Source of the DNA: Candidatus Thiodiazotropha endoloripes
Lineage (GTDB): Bacteria > Pseudomonadota > Gammaproteobacteria > Chromatiales > Chromatiaceae
NCBI GenBank assembly: GCA_001709035.1
Contig: LVKA01000023.1
Span: forward strand, 240,252-304,251
Direction of reading: 5' to 3'
DNA: 64,000 nucleotides
How positions within the stretch are numbered: position 1 is the stretch's first letter; every line of letters begins with the position of its first letter. A program made the translations under genes and the position numbers. Positions 10,101-19,040 of the stretch are shown one piece after another. The notes beneath the pieces were generated by a model. The model was not told where the DNA came from, searched no databases, and was given only the letters and a program-made list of their open reading frames with translations.

Positions 10101-10238
10101 CTTGGCGTTTTTGATGGTGAATGCCGGATCTTCCAGCTTACCCATTTTGTCGAAACTGAGCAGACCGCCGCCGACCAGAATGATCACCAGCAGCCAGGAG
10201 ATGACCGGTGTGCGGACAGAGTATTCCCCGATATTCAT
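7188..10238 (-). CDS. RND efflux permease (AcrB-like)
   Basis: The 1016-residue length and the layout of two large periplasmic loops and twelve membrane helices fit the resistance-nodulation-division family. The fourth helix has the proton-relay signature GMLVDNAIVV, and the C-terminal half repeats the pattern around LLIKNAIVLIDEI. The N-terminus MNIGEYSVRTPVISWLLVII is a typical RND start. The protein would export amphiphilic compounds or detergents as a trimer in the inner membrane. It lies 27 bases after the adaptor gene on the same strand, so the two form an operon. No outer-membrane channel gene is nearby, so a TolC-like partner must be encoded elsewhere. The substrate cannot be predicted. 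Confidence 0.95.
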   Translation of the reverse strand: MNIGEYSVRTPVISWLLVIILVGGGLLSFDKMGKLEDPAFTIKNAKVITLYPGASAQEVEDEVTYHIEDAIQRLEQVKRIKMSISRPGMSDISIEFKDKYRADDFPDIYDELRRKIVDMKNKLPPGAQDPMVIDDFGDVYGVYLALTGQGYSWRDLWDFADYLKQELVLVPGIRKVTIGGEQKEVVYVDISRERLGELGISPSSIAQLLQSQNAVVTAGHGNVQHQRLRIVPSGELTSVSAIGDILVASEDKRLIYLRDIANITRAYNEVPSQLYYLNGKQALTLGISMQSGENVVAVGERLTNRVMELIPNIPIGMEIKEIYNQPLEVDKSVSGFLVSVGQAVAIVIVVLLVFMGLRVGLIIGAVLLITVAGTLLLMYLEGIELQRISLGALVIALGMLVDNAIVVAEGMLVRMQSGMRAAQAAQETVGKTIWALLGGTVIGILAFSAIGLSQDSTGEFANSLFWVILYSLLLSWVTAISTTPLLCSLLLKPGSSTGGQADDPYGSGVFKLFRNLVDRAVRLRWLTVSIVIGLFILAVIGFGSVKQAFFPESNTPMFFVDIWEIEGTDIRATREDTLRINQFLMEQEGVEQTSISIGGGHQRYTLVYDPKETSSVYSQIIVKTDTRERIAEVWDKVDRHMKEHYPWTDPIIKSLRIGPGRDSKIEARFQGPDPVVLRQLSQQTQQIMRADPEAKDIRDDWRQPVKLIRPIFNEQVGRQLGITRESLAYALQYAMDGTPVGQFRDGIRVLPIYMRASEDERSDVGNLRDIVLWSPVLNQSVPAAQVVNGFETVFENPLIRSRDRIQTIIAQCNPTGELATPLFNRLKPQIEAMELPPGYSFSWGGEYEDSKNAQAGLASSLPFGFLLMILVSILLFGKLRQPLIIWLTVPLAIVGITAGLLGFNGAFDFMSLLGALSLIGLLIKNAIVLIDEIDQQIANGKDGYEAILDSTVSRLRPVVLAAATTILGLIPLLQDVFFVNMSLTIMAGLGFATLLTLLFVPTLYAIMFKIEAPAER

Positions 10239-10265
10239 GTGTGCCCCTATGCCTGGTGTTGCCGG

Positions 10266-11387
10266 CTATTGGTACTTCAGATCTTCAGGTCTCTGCATGG
10301 CCTGTTCTTTGTCCGGCATCAGCCGCACCTTCATACCTTCGACCAGAAACGGGGTTCCGGCGGTGACAATCCTGTCTCCGGGCATCAAGCCTTCGGAAAC
10401 TTCGATGTTTTCACCCGACAGCCGTCCAACCTTCACGGTTCGGGGTTGCACCGTCATGCTCTCGGCTTCAATCACCCAGGCTTGAGGATCCAGCTTGTAG
10501 TCACCAACAATTGCACTGGCGGGTACGGTGAAGACACTGCTATCACTGTCAAACTTGCTGAAATCGACGGTTACCTTGGCAGTCATGCCGGGTAGGATAT
10601 TGGCACTCTCCAGTCTTTGCATGGTGTAGGTGATTTGAAAGGTCTGGGTCTTGGCATCGGCCTGGGTTGTGATTTCACGGAAGGTCAGTGGGAAGCTGCT
10701 GCCCGGAATGTCGGCAAACGAGACACTCACCGAGACGTCGTCTTTGGCACTCTCCCGGTCCTCGGAGGTCAGCCCCCGAAGCAGGCTTTCCGGCACATCG
10801 AATTTAACCTCGAGCTCTGAGATATCCTGCAGCACCAGGATCGACTGCTTTGCCTGAACCTCTTCAAAGTTATCGATATTGAGTCGTGCTATGGTGCCAT
10901 TGAATGGGGCGGTCAGCTTGGTGTAGTTAAGATCCTGCTGGGCAGCCTTCAGGGAAGCACTCGAGCTTTTGAAATCCGCTTCAAGTTTGTCAAAGTCCAT
11001 CTTTGAAATATTGCCCTTTTTTATCAACTCCTTGGCTCTGGTGAAGTTGCGATTGGCCTTATCGTAGTTGGCTTTGCGATCGTTATAGACGAGTTGCAGA
11101 TCGGTGGGATCGAGGCTGGCGACCTGTTGTCCTGTCTGAACCTGGTCCCCCTCTTTGACGGCTACTTCCTTAAGAACGCCGGAAACCCGAAAAGCGAGTT
11201 CCGCTTTGCGGCCGGCATCGATGCGTGCCGGAAATGTACGGATTGCACCACTGGCCGTGGTTTCAATCAGAAAACTCTTAACCGGACGGACCGAATCTGT
11301 CTGAATGGTGGCTGGGGGTTCACTGCAACCACTGAGAGAGAGACAGACCAGGGCCAAGCCGAAGACGGCGCGATTGGACTGATACAT
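10266..11387 (-). CDS. RND periplasmic adaptor lipoprotein (membrane fusion protein)
   Basis: The 373-residue protein carries a lipoprotein signal with the lipobox LSGC (Cys21). It shows the adaptor order: a biotinyl-lipoyl-like half motif (VKEGDQVQTGQQVASLD), a helical hairpin (residues about 100-165), the second lipoyl half (LTAPFNGTIARL), a beta-barrel, and a membrane-proximal domain with VSEGLMPGDRIVTAG. It would link the RND permease to an outer-membrane channel. It is the first gene of the efflux operon and is transcribed away from the lipase-like gene. Confidence 0.95.
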   Translation of the reverse strand: MYQSNRAVFGLALVCLSLSGCSEPPATIQTDSVRPVKSFLIETTASGAIRTFPARIDAGRKAELAFRVSGVLKEVAVKEGDQVQTGQQVASLDPTDLQLVYNDRKANYDKANRNFTRAKELIKKGNISKMDFDKLEADFKSSSASLKAAQQDLNYTKLTAPFNGTIARLNIDNFEEVQAKQSILVLQDISELEVKFDVPESLLRGLTSEDRESAKDDVSVSVSFADIPGSSFPLTFREITTQADAKTQTFQITYTMQRLESANILPGMTAKVTVDFSKFDSDSSVFTVPASAIVGDYKLDPQAWVIEAESMTVQPRTVKVGRLSGENIEVSEGLMPGDRIVTAGTPFLVEGMKVRLMPDKEQAMQRPEDLKYQ

Positions 11388-11660
11388 TGTTAGCTTGCAC
11401 TCCAGCTGAATAGGTCCAGTAGGCTGGACTTTTTAGATTCTTGGTTTAACCTGAATCTGTGGATCGATGACGGCGTATGGCTTAAGTAGCAGCGACCTTT
11501 GCGGTATAAAGAAATTGTCTGCTTAAACTATCAAGCTTGTATTTTGAGATACCACTGGGAAATCAGGTTTTGACTCTTTACGCTCACCATGAACCCACGG
11601 GTTCAACTTTAGTTTAACTTTAGCGCCAATCAACTGAAATAGACAGCTGGTGACAGCACA

Positions 11661-12947
11661 ATGAAGCCACTAAAAACCCTCAATAAGTTCGGTTTATTGA
11701 ATCAGACGACCATCCCACAATCACTGATTAGCACACTGTTTGCGTTTCTGCTTCTCATCATCATGAGCAGCGGCTGTTCACTGTTGGAGATCTCGCAACA
11801 GAGTGAGGGGGTGAACAAGGCCGGGACCATCTCCGGTCGTGTCGGGATCGAGAGTGGCAGTGATGCACCGGTGACGATTCTGCTTTTTACCTATCAGGAT
11901 TTTGCACCGAAGCTGGAACGAAAATATGTTTTGCAGGGGGCCGGGGAGTTTCGTTTCTACGCACAGGAAGGTAGCTACTACATTGCCGCTTTTCAGGACA
12001 CCAACCGGGACAGTCTCTACCAGCAAAGCGAACCGGCGACCCTGTATGGTGGTAGTGATCTGTTCAATGCATCCTCAGTGGCTTTGCAATCCAGTGGCCA
12101 TGTGGAACTGGATAGACTGGTAATTAAAGGGCCGATAGGCAATAAAACAAACCGTGACAATATCTCTTTTGAGATTGAGCAGGACTACACGGGAGAGATT
12201 GCCACTCTGGATGATCCAAGATTCTCTCGTGAGATCGGGTCACTGGGATTGTGGAAACCGATCTCTTTCATCGACCAGGTGGGTATTGGGCTCTATATGC
12301 TCAGCTCACCACAGGAAAAGCGAATCCCTGTAATTTTCATACATGGCGCTGGCGGGACACCGCTGGAGTTCGCCGATTTGGCAAAAAGCCTGGACAGCCA
12401 ACGCTTTCAACCCTGGGTGCTCCACTATCCAAGCGGCTTACGACTGGACATTGTCAGCGACTATCTGGTGAAAAGCATCAATCAGCTGGAGAGTCAGTAT
12501 CCGTTCGACAATTTCTATTTGATTGCCCACAGCATGGGCGGACTGGTGATGCGTTCAACGGTAAAAAAGTACACCGAGAGCGAACATCACCCGGCGATCG
12601 GTCTGACCATGACCATCAACAGCCCCATGGATGGGATGGCCAGTGCTGAGTTTGGTGCCAAGTCATCACCGATTGTCATTCCCTCCTGGCGGGATATTGC
12701 GCAGAACAGTGAGTTCCTCAATATTATCAGGGGTTGGCCCTGGCCAGAGGAGATACCCTATCACCTGGTGTTCTCCTATCAGGGGGGGGATAGTGATGAT
12801 GGGGTGGTTGATCTGGAGAGTCAGATTCCCCTGACGTTACAGGCTGAAGCGACACGCTTGTACGGATTCAATGCCGGACACGCGACGATTTTAACCAATC
12901 CGGAGTTTGTCCAGAGGTTTCAAAATATCCTCAACAACAGTTTATAG
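11661..12947 (+). CDS. lipoprotein alpha/beta hydrolase, lipase-like
   Basis: The N-terminus has a hydrophobic segment ending in the lipobox SSGC (Cys39), so the 428-residue protein is probably a lipoprotein. Residues about 60-180 form a beta-rich domain that reads like a carboxypeptidase-regulatory fold (AGTISGRV, FQDTNRDSLYQ). The hydrolase part has the oxyanion strand VIFIHGAGGTPLEF, the nucleophile elbow AHSMGG (Ser291) and a likely catalytic His in NAGHATIL. This resembles PGAP1-type or triacylglycerol lipases. The stop is five bases from the end of the convergent aldolase gene. Substrate is unknown. Confidence 0.85.
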   Translation: MKPLKTLNKFGLLNQTTIPQSLISTLFAFLLLIIMSSGCSLLEISQQSEGVNKAGTISGRVGIESGSDAPVTILLFTYQDFAPKLERKYVLQGAGEFRFYAQEGSYYIAAFQDTNRDSLYQQSEPATLYGGSDLFNASSVALQSSGHVELDRLVIKGPIGNKTNRDNISFEIEQDYTGEIATLDDPRFSREIGSLGLWKPISFIDQVGIGLYMLSSPQEKRIPVIFIHGAGGTPLEFADLAKSLDSQRFQPWVLHYPSGLRLDIVSDYLVKSINQLESQYPFDNFYLIAHSMGGLVMRSTVKKYTESEHHPAIGLTMTINSPMDGMASAEFGAKSSPIVIPSWRDIAQNSEFLNIIRGWPWPEEIPYHLVFSYQGGDSDDGVVDLESQIPLTLQAEATRLYGFNAGHATILTNPEFVQRFQNILNNSL

Positions 12948-12952
12948 AGCGG

Positions 12953-14005
12953 TCAGGCGATGCTTATGCTGTTATCCAGATAGACGTCCTGAATGCTGTT
13001 TAGTAGCTCCACGCCTTCACGCATCGGCCTTTGGAACGCCTTGCGTCCGGAGATCATGCCCATGCCACCGGCCCGCTTGTTGATCACCGCAGTACGTACA
13101 GCCTGAGCCAGGTCCCCCTGACCCGAAGAGGCGCCGCCGGAGTTGATTAAACCGGCACGCCCCATATAACAGTTGGCCACTTGATAACGGACCAGATCGA
13201 TCGGGTGCTCCGAGGTGAGGTCAGTGTAGACCTTGTCGTGAGTCTTGCCGAATTTAACCGCCAGATAGCCCTTATTGCCTTCGGCCTGTTTCTGTTTGAC
13301 GATGTCCGCTCCAATGGTGGCGGCCAGATGGTTGGCCTGACCCGTGAGGTCAGCTGAAGCGTGATAGTCCACCCCGTCCACCTTAAAGGAGCTGTTTCTT
13401 AAATAGGCCCAAAGTACGGTCACCATGCCCAGTTCATGGGCTTGTTGAAACGCTTCCGAGATCTCCATGATCTGGCGGCGGGATTCCGGAGAGCCGTAGT
13501 AGATTGTGGCGCCAACTGCCACCGCGCCCATATCGAATGCCTGTTCCACCGAGGCGAACAGAGTCTGGTCATAGATGGTGGGGTAGGTGAGCATTTCATT
13601 GTGGTTCAACTTGACCAGGAAGGGAATCTTGTGAGCATAGCGCCGTGATACCGAACTCAATACCCCTAAGGTTGAGGCAACAGCGTTGCAGCCCCCCTCA
13701 ATGGCCAGTTCCACGATCTTTGAAGGATCGAAATAGATGGGGTTCGGTGCAAAGGAGGCACCACCCGAATGCTCCACGCCCTGGTCAACCGGCAGTATTG
13801 AGAGATAGCCGCTGCCAGCCATTCGACCGGTATTGAACAGGCTCTGCAAGCTACGCAGCACCCCGGGTTTGAGCTCCTTGTCGGCGACAACCCTGTCCAC
13901 ATAATTCGGGCCGGGCAGATGAAGCATGGATTGGTCTATGGTCTTGCATTGGTGGCTCAACAGCTGTTCTGCCTCAGAGCCGAGTAGGGTGGTGATATCG
14001 CTCAT
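12953..14005 (-). CDS. fbaB: class I fructose-bisphosphate aldolase, FbaB/DhnA type
   Basis: The ATG at 14005 gives 350 residues, the usual length for FbaB; the frame stays open to 14086 without a better start. Segments such as [25 protein letters not shown] and [19 protein letters not shown] are typical of the DhnA-type class I aldolases, which use a Schiff-base lysine; [11 protein letters not shown] is the likely lysine region. It cleaves fructose 1,6-bisphosphate in glycolysis or forms it in the Calvin cycle and gluconeogenesis, either of which fits an autotroph. It is divergent from a TetR gene. Confidence 0.92.
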   Translation of the reverse strand: MSDITTLLGSEAEQLLSHQCKTIDQSMLHLPGPNYVDRVVADKELKPGVLRSLQSLFNTGRMAGSGYLSILPVDQGVEHSGGASFAPNPIYFDPSKIVELAIEGGCNAVASTLGVLSSVSRRYAHKIPFLVKLNHNEMLTYPTIYDQTLFASVEQAFDMGAVAVGATIYYGSPESRRQIMEISEAFQQAHELGMVTVLWAYLRNSSFKVDGVDYHASADLTGQANHLAATIGADIVKQKQAEGNKGYLAVKFGKTHDKVYTDLTSEHPIDLVRYQVANCYMGRAGLINSGGASSGQGDLAQAVRTAVINKRAGGMGMISGRKAFQRPMREGVELLNSIQDVYLDNSISIA

Positions 14006-14165
14006 GGCTTGTTCCAGGTGGTGATTCTGCTCTTTGAGTATAGAGCGTCTGTAACCATATGTAAGAGAAAAAACTGTACATTTCACCGATGTCTGTCGAG
14101 GCTACTAAAAACAGTCCTGGAGCCTTCTCTTCACTGATTCTTACACGGCTGCATCATTTGACAGC

Positions 14166-14219
14166 TTGACAAAGTATAACAGACTAACTAGTCTGAAATA
14201 ATATCAGACTAATCAGTAT
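14166..14219 (+). promoter_or_regulatory. TetR promoter with two inverted-repeat operators
   Basis: A -35 box TTGACA lies at 14166-14171, with a weak -10 (TAGTCT) 17 bases later. That -10 lies inside a perfect inverted repeat, AGACTAACTAGTCT (14181-14194). A degenerate second copy, AGACTAATCAGTAT, sits at 14206-14219, seven bases before the TetR start. This is the arrangement expected for autorepression by the TetR protein. Confidence 0.65.
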
Positions 14220-14225
14220 GAAATC

Positions 14226-14828
14226 ATGCCAAGACACAAAGAGTTCAGCGAAGAAGCGTTATTACAAACGGCGATTCTGCTGTTTTGGGAAAAGGGCTAC
14301 TGTGATGCTTCGGTTGATGAGCTGATCAAACGATCAGGTGTAGCCAAATATGGTATCTATGCCACGTTCGGCTCAAAACGAGCGTTGTTCAAAGCGGTCC
14401 TGAACCAGTATGCCGAGGATAGAAAACAGGATATCCAGCGGCCATTACGAAAGCCGCATGCCGCCTTACCGGAAGTTCTCTCTTTCTTTGCGGCGCTACC
14501 GACAAAATTAACCAAAAAGGGCTTTCAAACTGGTTGTTTGATGGCCAATACCGGCATGGAACTTGGTGTGCAGGATGAGGAGTTCAGCAGTATGGTCAAA
14601 GCTTTTTTTGATGAGACAACTGAAACGATGCAGGCCTGCCTGGATCGGGCCGTGAGCTTAAAGCAGCTTGACAGCCAAGCTGACACTGAAATTCTTGCCA
14701 GGTTTTTGATCAATGAGTTCAGAACACTACTGATGTTGGCTGCCAGCGGCAATAAGAAGAGAGATCTTAAACTACAGATGGAAACCGCTCTGACGTTATT
14801 GCCAACACTCAATAAGTTATCAGCTTAA
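14226..14828 (+). CDS. TetR family transcriptional regulator
   Basis: The 200-residue protein begins with a TetR helix-turn-helix: ALLQTAILLFWEKGY, then VDELIKRSGVAKYGIYATFGSKRALF. The C-terminal half (about 75-195) is helical and of the type that contains a conserved GCLMANTGMELG segment, often seen in regulators of small-molecule or oxidative stress genes. Paired inverted repeats lie just upstream, so it probably represses itself and the following membrane-protein gene, which starts six bases after its stop. Confidence 0.92.
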   Translation: MPRHKEFSEEALLQTAILLFWEKGYCDASVDELIKRSGVAKYGIYATFGSKRALFKAVLNQYAEDRKQDIQRPLRKPHAALPEVLSFFAALPTKLTKKGFQTGCLMANTGMELGVQDEEFSSMVKAFFDETTETMQACLDRAVSLKQLDSQADTEILARFLINEFRTLLMLAASGNKKRDLKLQMETALTLLPTLNKLSA

Positions 14829-14834
14829 CCGACC

Positions 14835-15560
14835 ATGGTGATCGACATGAATCTCTCGATAGTCCCCATTTATCTTGCTGTTGTATTCCTCTTCTGCTTT
14901 CTGTTGGTCAGACGGGCTTCGAAAAATGAGTTTATCGAAAAAGCAGTCGAGCGAAAGATTCTTTTGTTGTTGCTTGCATTTATCGTTTGGAGTGTATCGA
15001 TTGCACTGTTGGCGCTTGGGGATCAACATATCTCGCTGATGGCCAAAATACCTCTGCTATGGCAGGCATTCGTACCGGTTGTGATCTGGATTACAGCACT
15101 CATCCTCTCTGCTGAATTACGCTCAGGTTTGCTTAAAATCGCCACCCATACACCGGCACATTGGTTTGTTCTGATTCAGTCACTACGGCTCGGTGCGATC
15201 GGTGGCGTCGTCAAAGGATTAAATGGTGAGATTGCTTCTGGCTACATCTTCTGGATCGGAATACCGGATTTTCTTTTTGGCTTATCCGCTCTGTTCATTG
15301 GCTTGTTGATGATGAATCGAAAGATCAAGGCACGATTGCTACTCGTTTGGCATCTGATCGGGTTTTCACTGATATTTTTCCCAACCTTTGTGATCATGAG
15401 CTATTGGATGAATGAACCCGGGTTTGTCTTTATCTTTGAATATCCAATGATACTTGCGCCTGGGATGCTGGTTCCATTACTGATCTCACTGAACCTGTTG
15501 CATGCCTGGGGATTGTTTCAGAATGAGCGGCAATCACAACTGCAAAGCCTGCAGACCTGA
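14835..15560 (+). CDS. multi-pass membrane protein of unknown function
   Basis: I do not recognise the family. The 241 residues contain about seven hydrophobic segments (for example IYLAVVFLFCFLLV, ILLLLLAFIVWSVSIALLAL, LLVWHLIGFSLIFF) and short charged loops. The start at 14835 is six bases after the TetR stop; a second ATG at 14847 is also possible. Being in one unit with the TetR gene suggests it is the regulated target, perhaps a small transporter or membrane stress protein. That role is inferred from position only. Confidence 0.75.
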   Translation: MVIDMNLSIVPIYLAVVFLFCFLLVRRASKNEFIEKAVERKILLLLLAFIVWSVSIALLALGDQHISLMAKIPLLWQAFVPVVIWITALILSAELRSGLLKIATHTPAHWFVLIQSLRLGAIGGVVKGLNGEIASGYIFWIGIPDFLFGLSALFIGLLMMNRKIKARLLLVWHLIGFSLIFFPTFVIMSYWMNEPGFVFIFEYPMILAPGMLVPLLISLNLLHAWGLFQNERQSQLQSLQT

Positions 15561-15574
15561 TATCCACTCCAGTT

Positions 15575-15605
15575 AGGGCCTATTGGTTTCGTGTTAACAG
15601 GCCCT
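15575..15605. repeat. 31-bp palindromic repeat, copy 1
   Basis: The sequence starts AGGGCCTATT and ends AACAGGCCCT, with an 11-base loop around GGTTTCGTG. The arms pair except for one position. Near-identical copies lie at 46842-46872 and 50589-50619. This copy lies between the ends of the membrane-protein gene and the convergent subtilase gene, so it may also act as a terminator. Confidence 0.85.
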
Positions 15606-15651
15606 GGAATCAGCAGGGAGATATTCCCAAAGGCTGGTTTCACGAAACCAT

Positions 15652-18555
15652 TCAGGACTGCTCGCTTTCTGTAGCAGCTGGTTCTGTTTCGGCTGGCGGG
15701 CTGGCTGAACTCTCAGTTTCTGAGTCCACTTCTGACTCACTGGCGGGAGCGGATTTGGGTTCTTCTCCAGCTGTCTCCTCCGGCAAGCTGATTTCATGCT
15801 CTTCCGCCTGTTCGCTGGTCTCGGTGTCTGCGCCACAATTGGTTTGATCCTCAGCAGAACCACAGGATGATTCTTCATCAGCCTTTCGCTTTGACTCGGC
15901 ATCCATATTGGCCATCCTCTCCCGCTGCTCCTCGGCTCTTGCGCGCCCATACTTGCGCAGATTGATTTCGAATACCTGTAGACCGGATGAAGCTTTGTCC
16001 CGGTAACTCCTGTTACCCTGACTCTCAGAGCTGTTCTGCTGATCAAACAGAGAGCTGCTGGACGAGCCAATGGTTGAAGATGGTGTGGGGGATTGTATGG
16101 AAACAAAGGGCAGGGCATCATCATCGATGATGCGGATAATGGCTGTGCTCGGATCGGAAATCACCGCGCCGCCACCTGCATTGGAGAGTATCAAGGTAAA
16201 ACTGCTCTCTTGTTCGTAGAGCGTGTCATTGATGATGTCGATGGTCAGCGTTCGACGGCTGAACCCTGCCGCAAAGGTCAATGTACCACTGATTGCTTGA
16301 TAGTCCTCATCCGCATTGGCTGAGCCGTCCAGTGTGTTGTACTCAACGGTGGCGTCGATATCAAGGTTGCCCTCACGAAACACAGTCACCCTGAGTTGGC
16401 CGGCGTTCTCTCTGACTTCGTAGCTGACAGACTCCAGTGAGATGGTCGCAAAATTGGTGTCAGGATCATCATTCAGGATAGAGATCGTGGTTGAAGCCGG
16501 CGACCCAATGTCCGCATCACCATCCAACTCTGTGATCATCAGTTGGAATCGTTCGCTCTCTTCGAACAGCTCATCGTCGATCAGTTCGATAGCGATCTGT
16601 TTTTCGGTCTCTCCCGGTAGAAACCGGACCGTTGACTCAGTCTCGACAAAATCAATTTCTGCCAGTGCCGTATCAGCAACTGTCCGGTAACCGACTTCGA
16701 TCGTTCCTGCCGTACCCCCTGTACGAACCAGGCTGACAAGTGCCTCTCCACGGGATTCGTTAACCGCAACAGAGACGGAGTTGAAAGCAACCGTGCCGGC
16801 GCCATCATCATCCAGAATGACCACCTCAACTTCATCCTGATGCCCGAGGGCTGCATTGCCTCTGACATCGCTCAATACTATCTGAAAAGCTTCATTCTCT
16901 TCGTCATCCCGGTCATTGATGATCGGTATCTCAATTGTGCGCAGTGTCTCGCCATCCGCAAAGGTCAATCTGCCGGACTGGCTGAGATAATCGCTGCCGG
17001 CTACAGCGTCGTCATCACTGGTGGTAAATTCAACGGAAACTTCACCTTCACTGCTGCCCACCCGTCTGACAGTGACGATCAGCCGGGAAGTATTTTCATC
17101 GATCGAGTATTGGTTTTCATTGAATATCAGCAGGCTTTCATCACCGGAGCCCGAATTGCTCAAAAGCAGATCATAGGCTGCTGCGACATCCGCCAGGCCA
17201 TAGCCGAATTGATCGTCGGCACCGGCTTCGCCAAGATCGACTGCGCTGTCGTAGAGTGCGGTCTCAATCTGCGAGATCGGGGTATCGGGAAAGGCGCTCT
17301 TGAGCAGCGCCAGAGCACCGGTGATATGCGGAGCCGCAAAAGAGGTACCGGAAACGATGTTGTAGGCAACCGGCAGTCGATCAGTGGTATAGACCTGTGA
17401 ACCAGGTGCCACCAGCTTCGGGTAGATCCCGCCGTCACAGGCGTTGGGGCCACGACTGCTTTGAAACTCGATCTCATCCAGCAGATCGATCGCACCAACC
17501 GATAGTGAACCAGAGTTGTTGGCGGGACTGATACTGGTTTCCGCAAACGGGCCATAGTTGCCTGCGGAAAACACCACACCGATACCCGCTTCCCGTAACA
17601 GTCGAATATCCTCGTCAAACTCCTGATAACACTGGTTGATGGTGTTGGCGAAACCCCAGGAGTTGTTGACCAGGTGTGGGGCGTCATCCGTCAGTGGGTC
17701 ACCATCGGGGTCGAGCAACCACTGAAAAGCCAGATGGATGGCACTGAGAGTGGTCTGATTCGCATTATCAAAGATTCGTGCCGCGATCCATTTTGCTTCC
17801 GGGGCCATCCCGACCTGATAGCCGCTCTCATCACCTGCGAGGATCAAGCCGAGTGCCTGTGTGCCATGTCCCACCAGGTCGATTGGCAACTCCTGAATCC
17901 CATAGGGATCGAACCAGCTGTTGTCACCACCGCGCCAGCGGTCAGCCAGATCCGGATGATTCACATCGACACCGGAATCCATGATCCCGACAACAACCCC
18001 TTCACCCCGAATCTCCCGTTCCCAGAGTCTCGCTGCATTGAGCTTCTCGATATTCCACTGAGGTTGGCTGTCAATATCCTCCGCTTCCGGAGTGTTCATG
18101 GTCAGGCGCATGTCTACGGTTACCCGCTCGACACCCGGTAGTGCCGAGATTGCATCAATCATCTCGGGGGGGACATCCAGCGCAATGCCGTTAATGGTCC
18201 AGAGGGATTTCAGTCGGGTTTTTACGCCATGCTTTCTCAGCAGCTCGGCCAACCTGACTGAGGCTTCCCGGGTTTGCTGCTGGAGGCTGCTGAAGACGTT
18301 TTGGCGAAACTGCCTGCGTTTCAGCGTTCGGCTCTCTTTGCGGCTGCGAAATTGTTCCGATTTCTGGTGTTGTTCTTTCAGCTCGCTGATGTTGTACTGT
18401 TTTTCAAACCGAACAATCACAGGCACCCGATCGAGTGTTGAGGCATCCGAAACCAGCCTTTCCACATCGGCAGTCAGTGCCGCCGCAGCAAAGAGCATCG
18501 GTTGGTGAAATATGATGGCCGCCAGAACTACAGCGGTTGTAAATCGGTTAAGCAT
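15652..18555 (-). CDS. secreted subtilisin-like (S8) protease with Calx-beta repeats
   Basis: The 967-residue protein has a signal peptide (about residues 1-25), a pro-region of the inhibitor I9 type (about 40-150) and an S8 catalytic domain with D193 (IMDSGVD), H230 (GHGT), oxyanion N298 and S405 (SGTSFAAPH). Three Calx-beta repeats follow at about 480-830, each ending in an ILDDD, ILNDDP or IIDDD block. The last 130 residues are disordered and strongly acidic (Glu, Ser, Thr, Pro rich) with no membrane anchor, so the protease is probably released. It is divergent from gspD, and with the Calx-beta protein at the left edge it is a plausible type II secretion substrate. Confidence 0.92.
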   Translation of the reverse strand: MLNRFTTAVVLAAIIFHQPMLFAAAALTADVERLVSDASTLDRVPVIVRFEKQYNISELKEQHQKSEQFRSRKESRTLKRRQFRQNVFSSLQQQTREASVRLAELLRKHGVKTRLKSLWTINGIALDVPPEMIDAISALPGVERVTVDMRLTMNTPEAEDIDSQPQWNIEKLNAARLWEREIRGEGVVVGIMDSGVDVNHPDLADRWRGGDNSWFDPYGIQELPIDLVGHGTQALGLILAGDESGYQVGMAPEAKWIAARIFDNANQTTLSAIHLAFQWLLDPDGDPLTDDAPHLVNNSWGFANTINQCYQEFDEDIRLLREAGIGVVFSAGNYGPFAETSISPANNSGSLSVGAIDLLDEIEFQSSRGPNACDGGIYPKLVAPGSQVYTTDRLPVAYNIVSGTSFAAPHITGALALLKSAFPDTPISQIETALYDSAVDLGEAGADDQFGYGLADVAAAYDLLLSNSGSGDESLLIFNENQYSIDENTSRLIVTVRRVGSSEGEVSVEFTTSDDDAVAGSDYLSQSGRLTFADGETLRTIEIPIINDRDDEENEAFQIVLSDVRGNAALGHQDEVEVVILDDDGAGTVAFNSVSVAVNESRGEALVSLVRTGGTAGTIEVGYRTVADTALAEIDFVETESTVRFLPGETEKQIAIELIDDELFEESERFQLMITELDGDADIGSPASTTISILNDDPDTNFATISLESVSYEVRENAGQLRVTVFREGNLDIDATVEYNTLDGSANADEDYQAISGTLTFAAGFSRRTLTIDIINDTLYEQESSFTLILSNAGGGAVISDPSTAIIRIIDDDALPFVSIQSPTPSSTIGSSSSSLFDQQNSSESQGNRSYRDKASSGLQVFEINLRKYGRARAEEQRERMANMDAESKRKADEESSCGSAEDQTNCGADTETSEQAEEHEISLPEETAGEEPKSAPASESEVDSETESSASPPAETEPAATESEQS

Positions 18556-19040
18556 GCCTAGTTCGCCACAAAAGACGATTAATTCCTCGAATGCGCAGAT
18601 ACCTGTTATATAAGGTTCACTCTGATAGTGAATTAACTATATTCTCTGTACATATTGGGCGATATGCTGACTACTACTACCAGTGAATGAGGTCTATTAC
18701 TACCTAGGGTGCAGTGAATGGGCTTCCTAGGCTGTCAGTGTGGATTCTTAACTGACTGTTATTGCTAAGTATATTTCGCTCTGAAGATTGCTTTGGACTG
18801 TAGCTGTGATGGTAGGGTTTTTATGCATCAAAGGTAAGGAGTTACCCCATATGCAAATACACCCTCCCATCAATCATACTATCTAAGAATTTCTGCTGAG
18901 ATAGAGTAAGGAGATTTCTGATCAGATCGGAGTCAATGGATTGAATTGATTCTGCTGCTGTGCAATAGCATTGAATAGCTGTCAGGACTAAGGTTTACGA
19001 AGTAGTTGCGATAGTTTGGGAATTGATCATAGGAAAGCCA
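18556..19040. other. 485-base intergenic region between subtilase gene and gspD
   Basis: This should contain the promoters for the divergent subtilase gene and the secretion operon. I see one short perfect inverted repeat (18616-18632) and two CCTAGG palindromes near 18702 and 18726, but no convincing promoter boxes and no coding potential. Confidence 0.4.
18616..18632. promoter_or_regulatory. short inverted repeat, possible operator
   Basis: TTCACT and AGTGAA form perfect six-base arms around CTGAT, about 60 bases before the subtilase start. The size fits a regulator binding site, but no assignment is possible. Confidence 0.35.
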
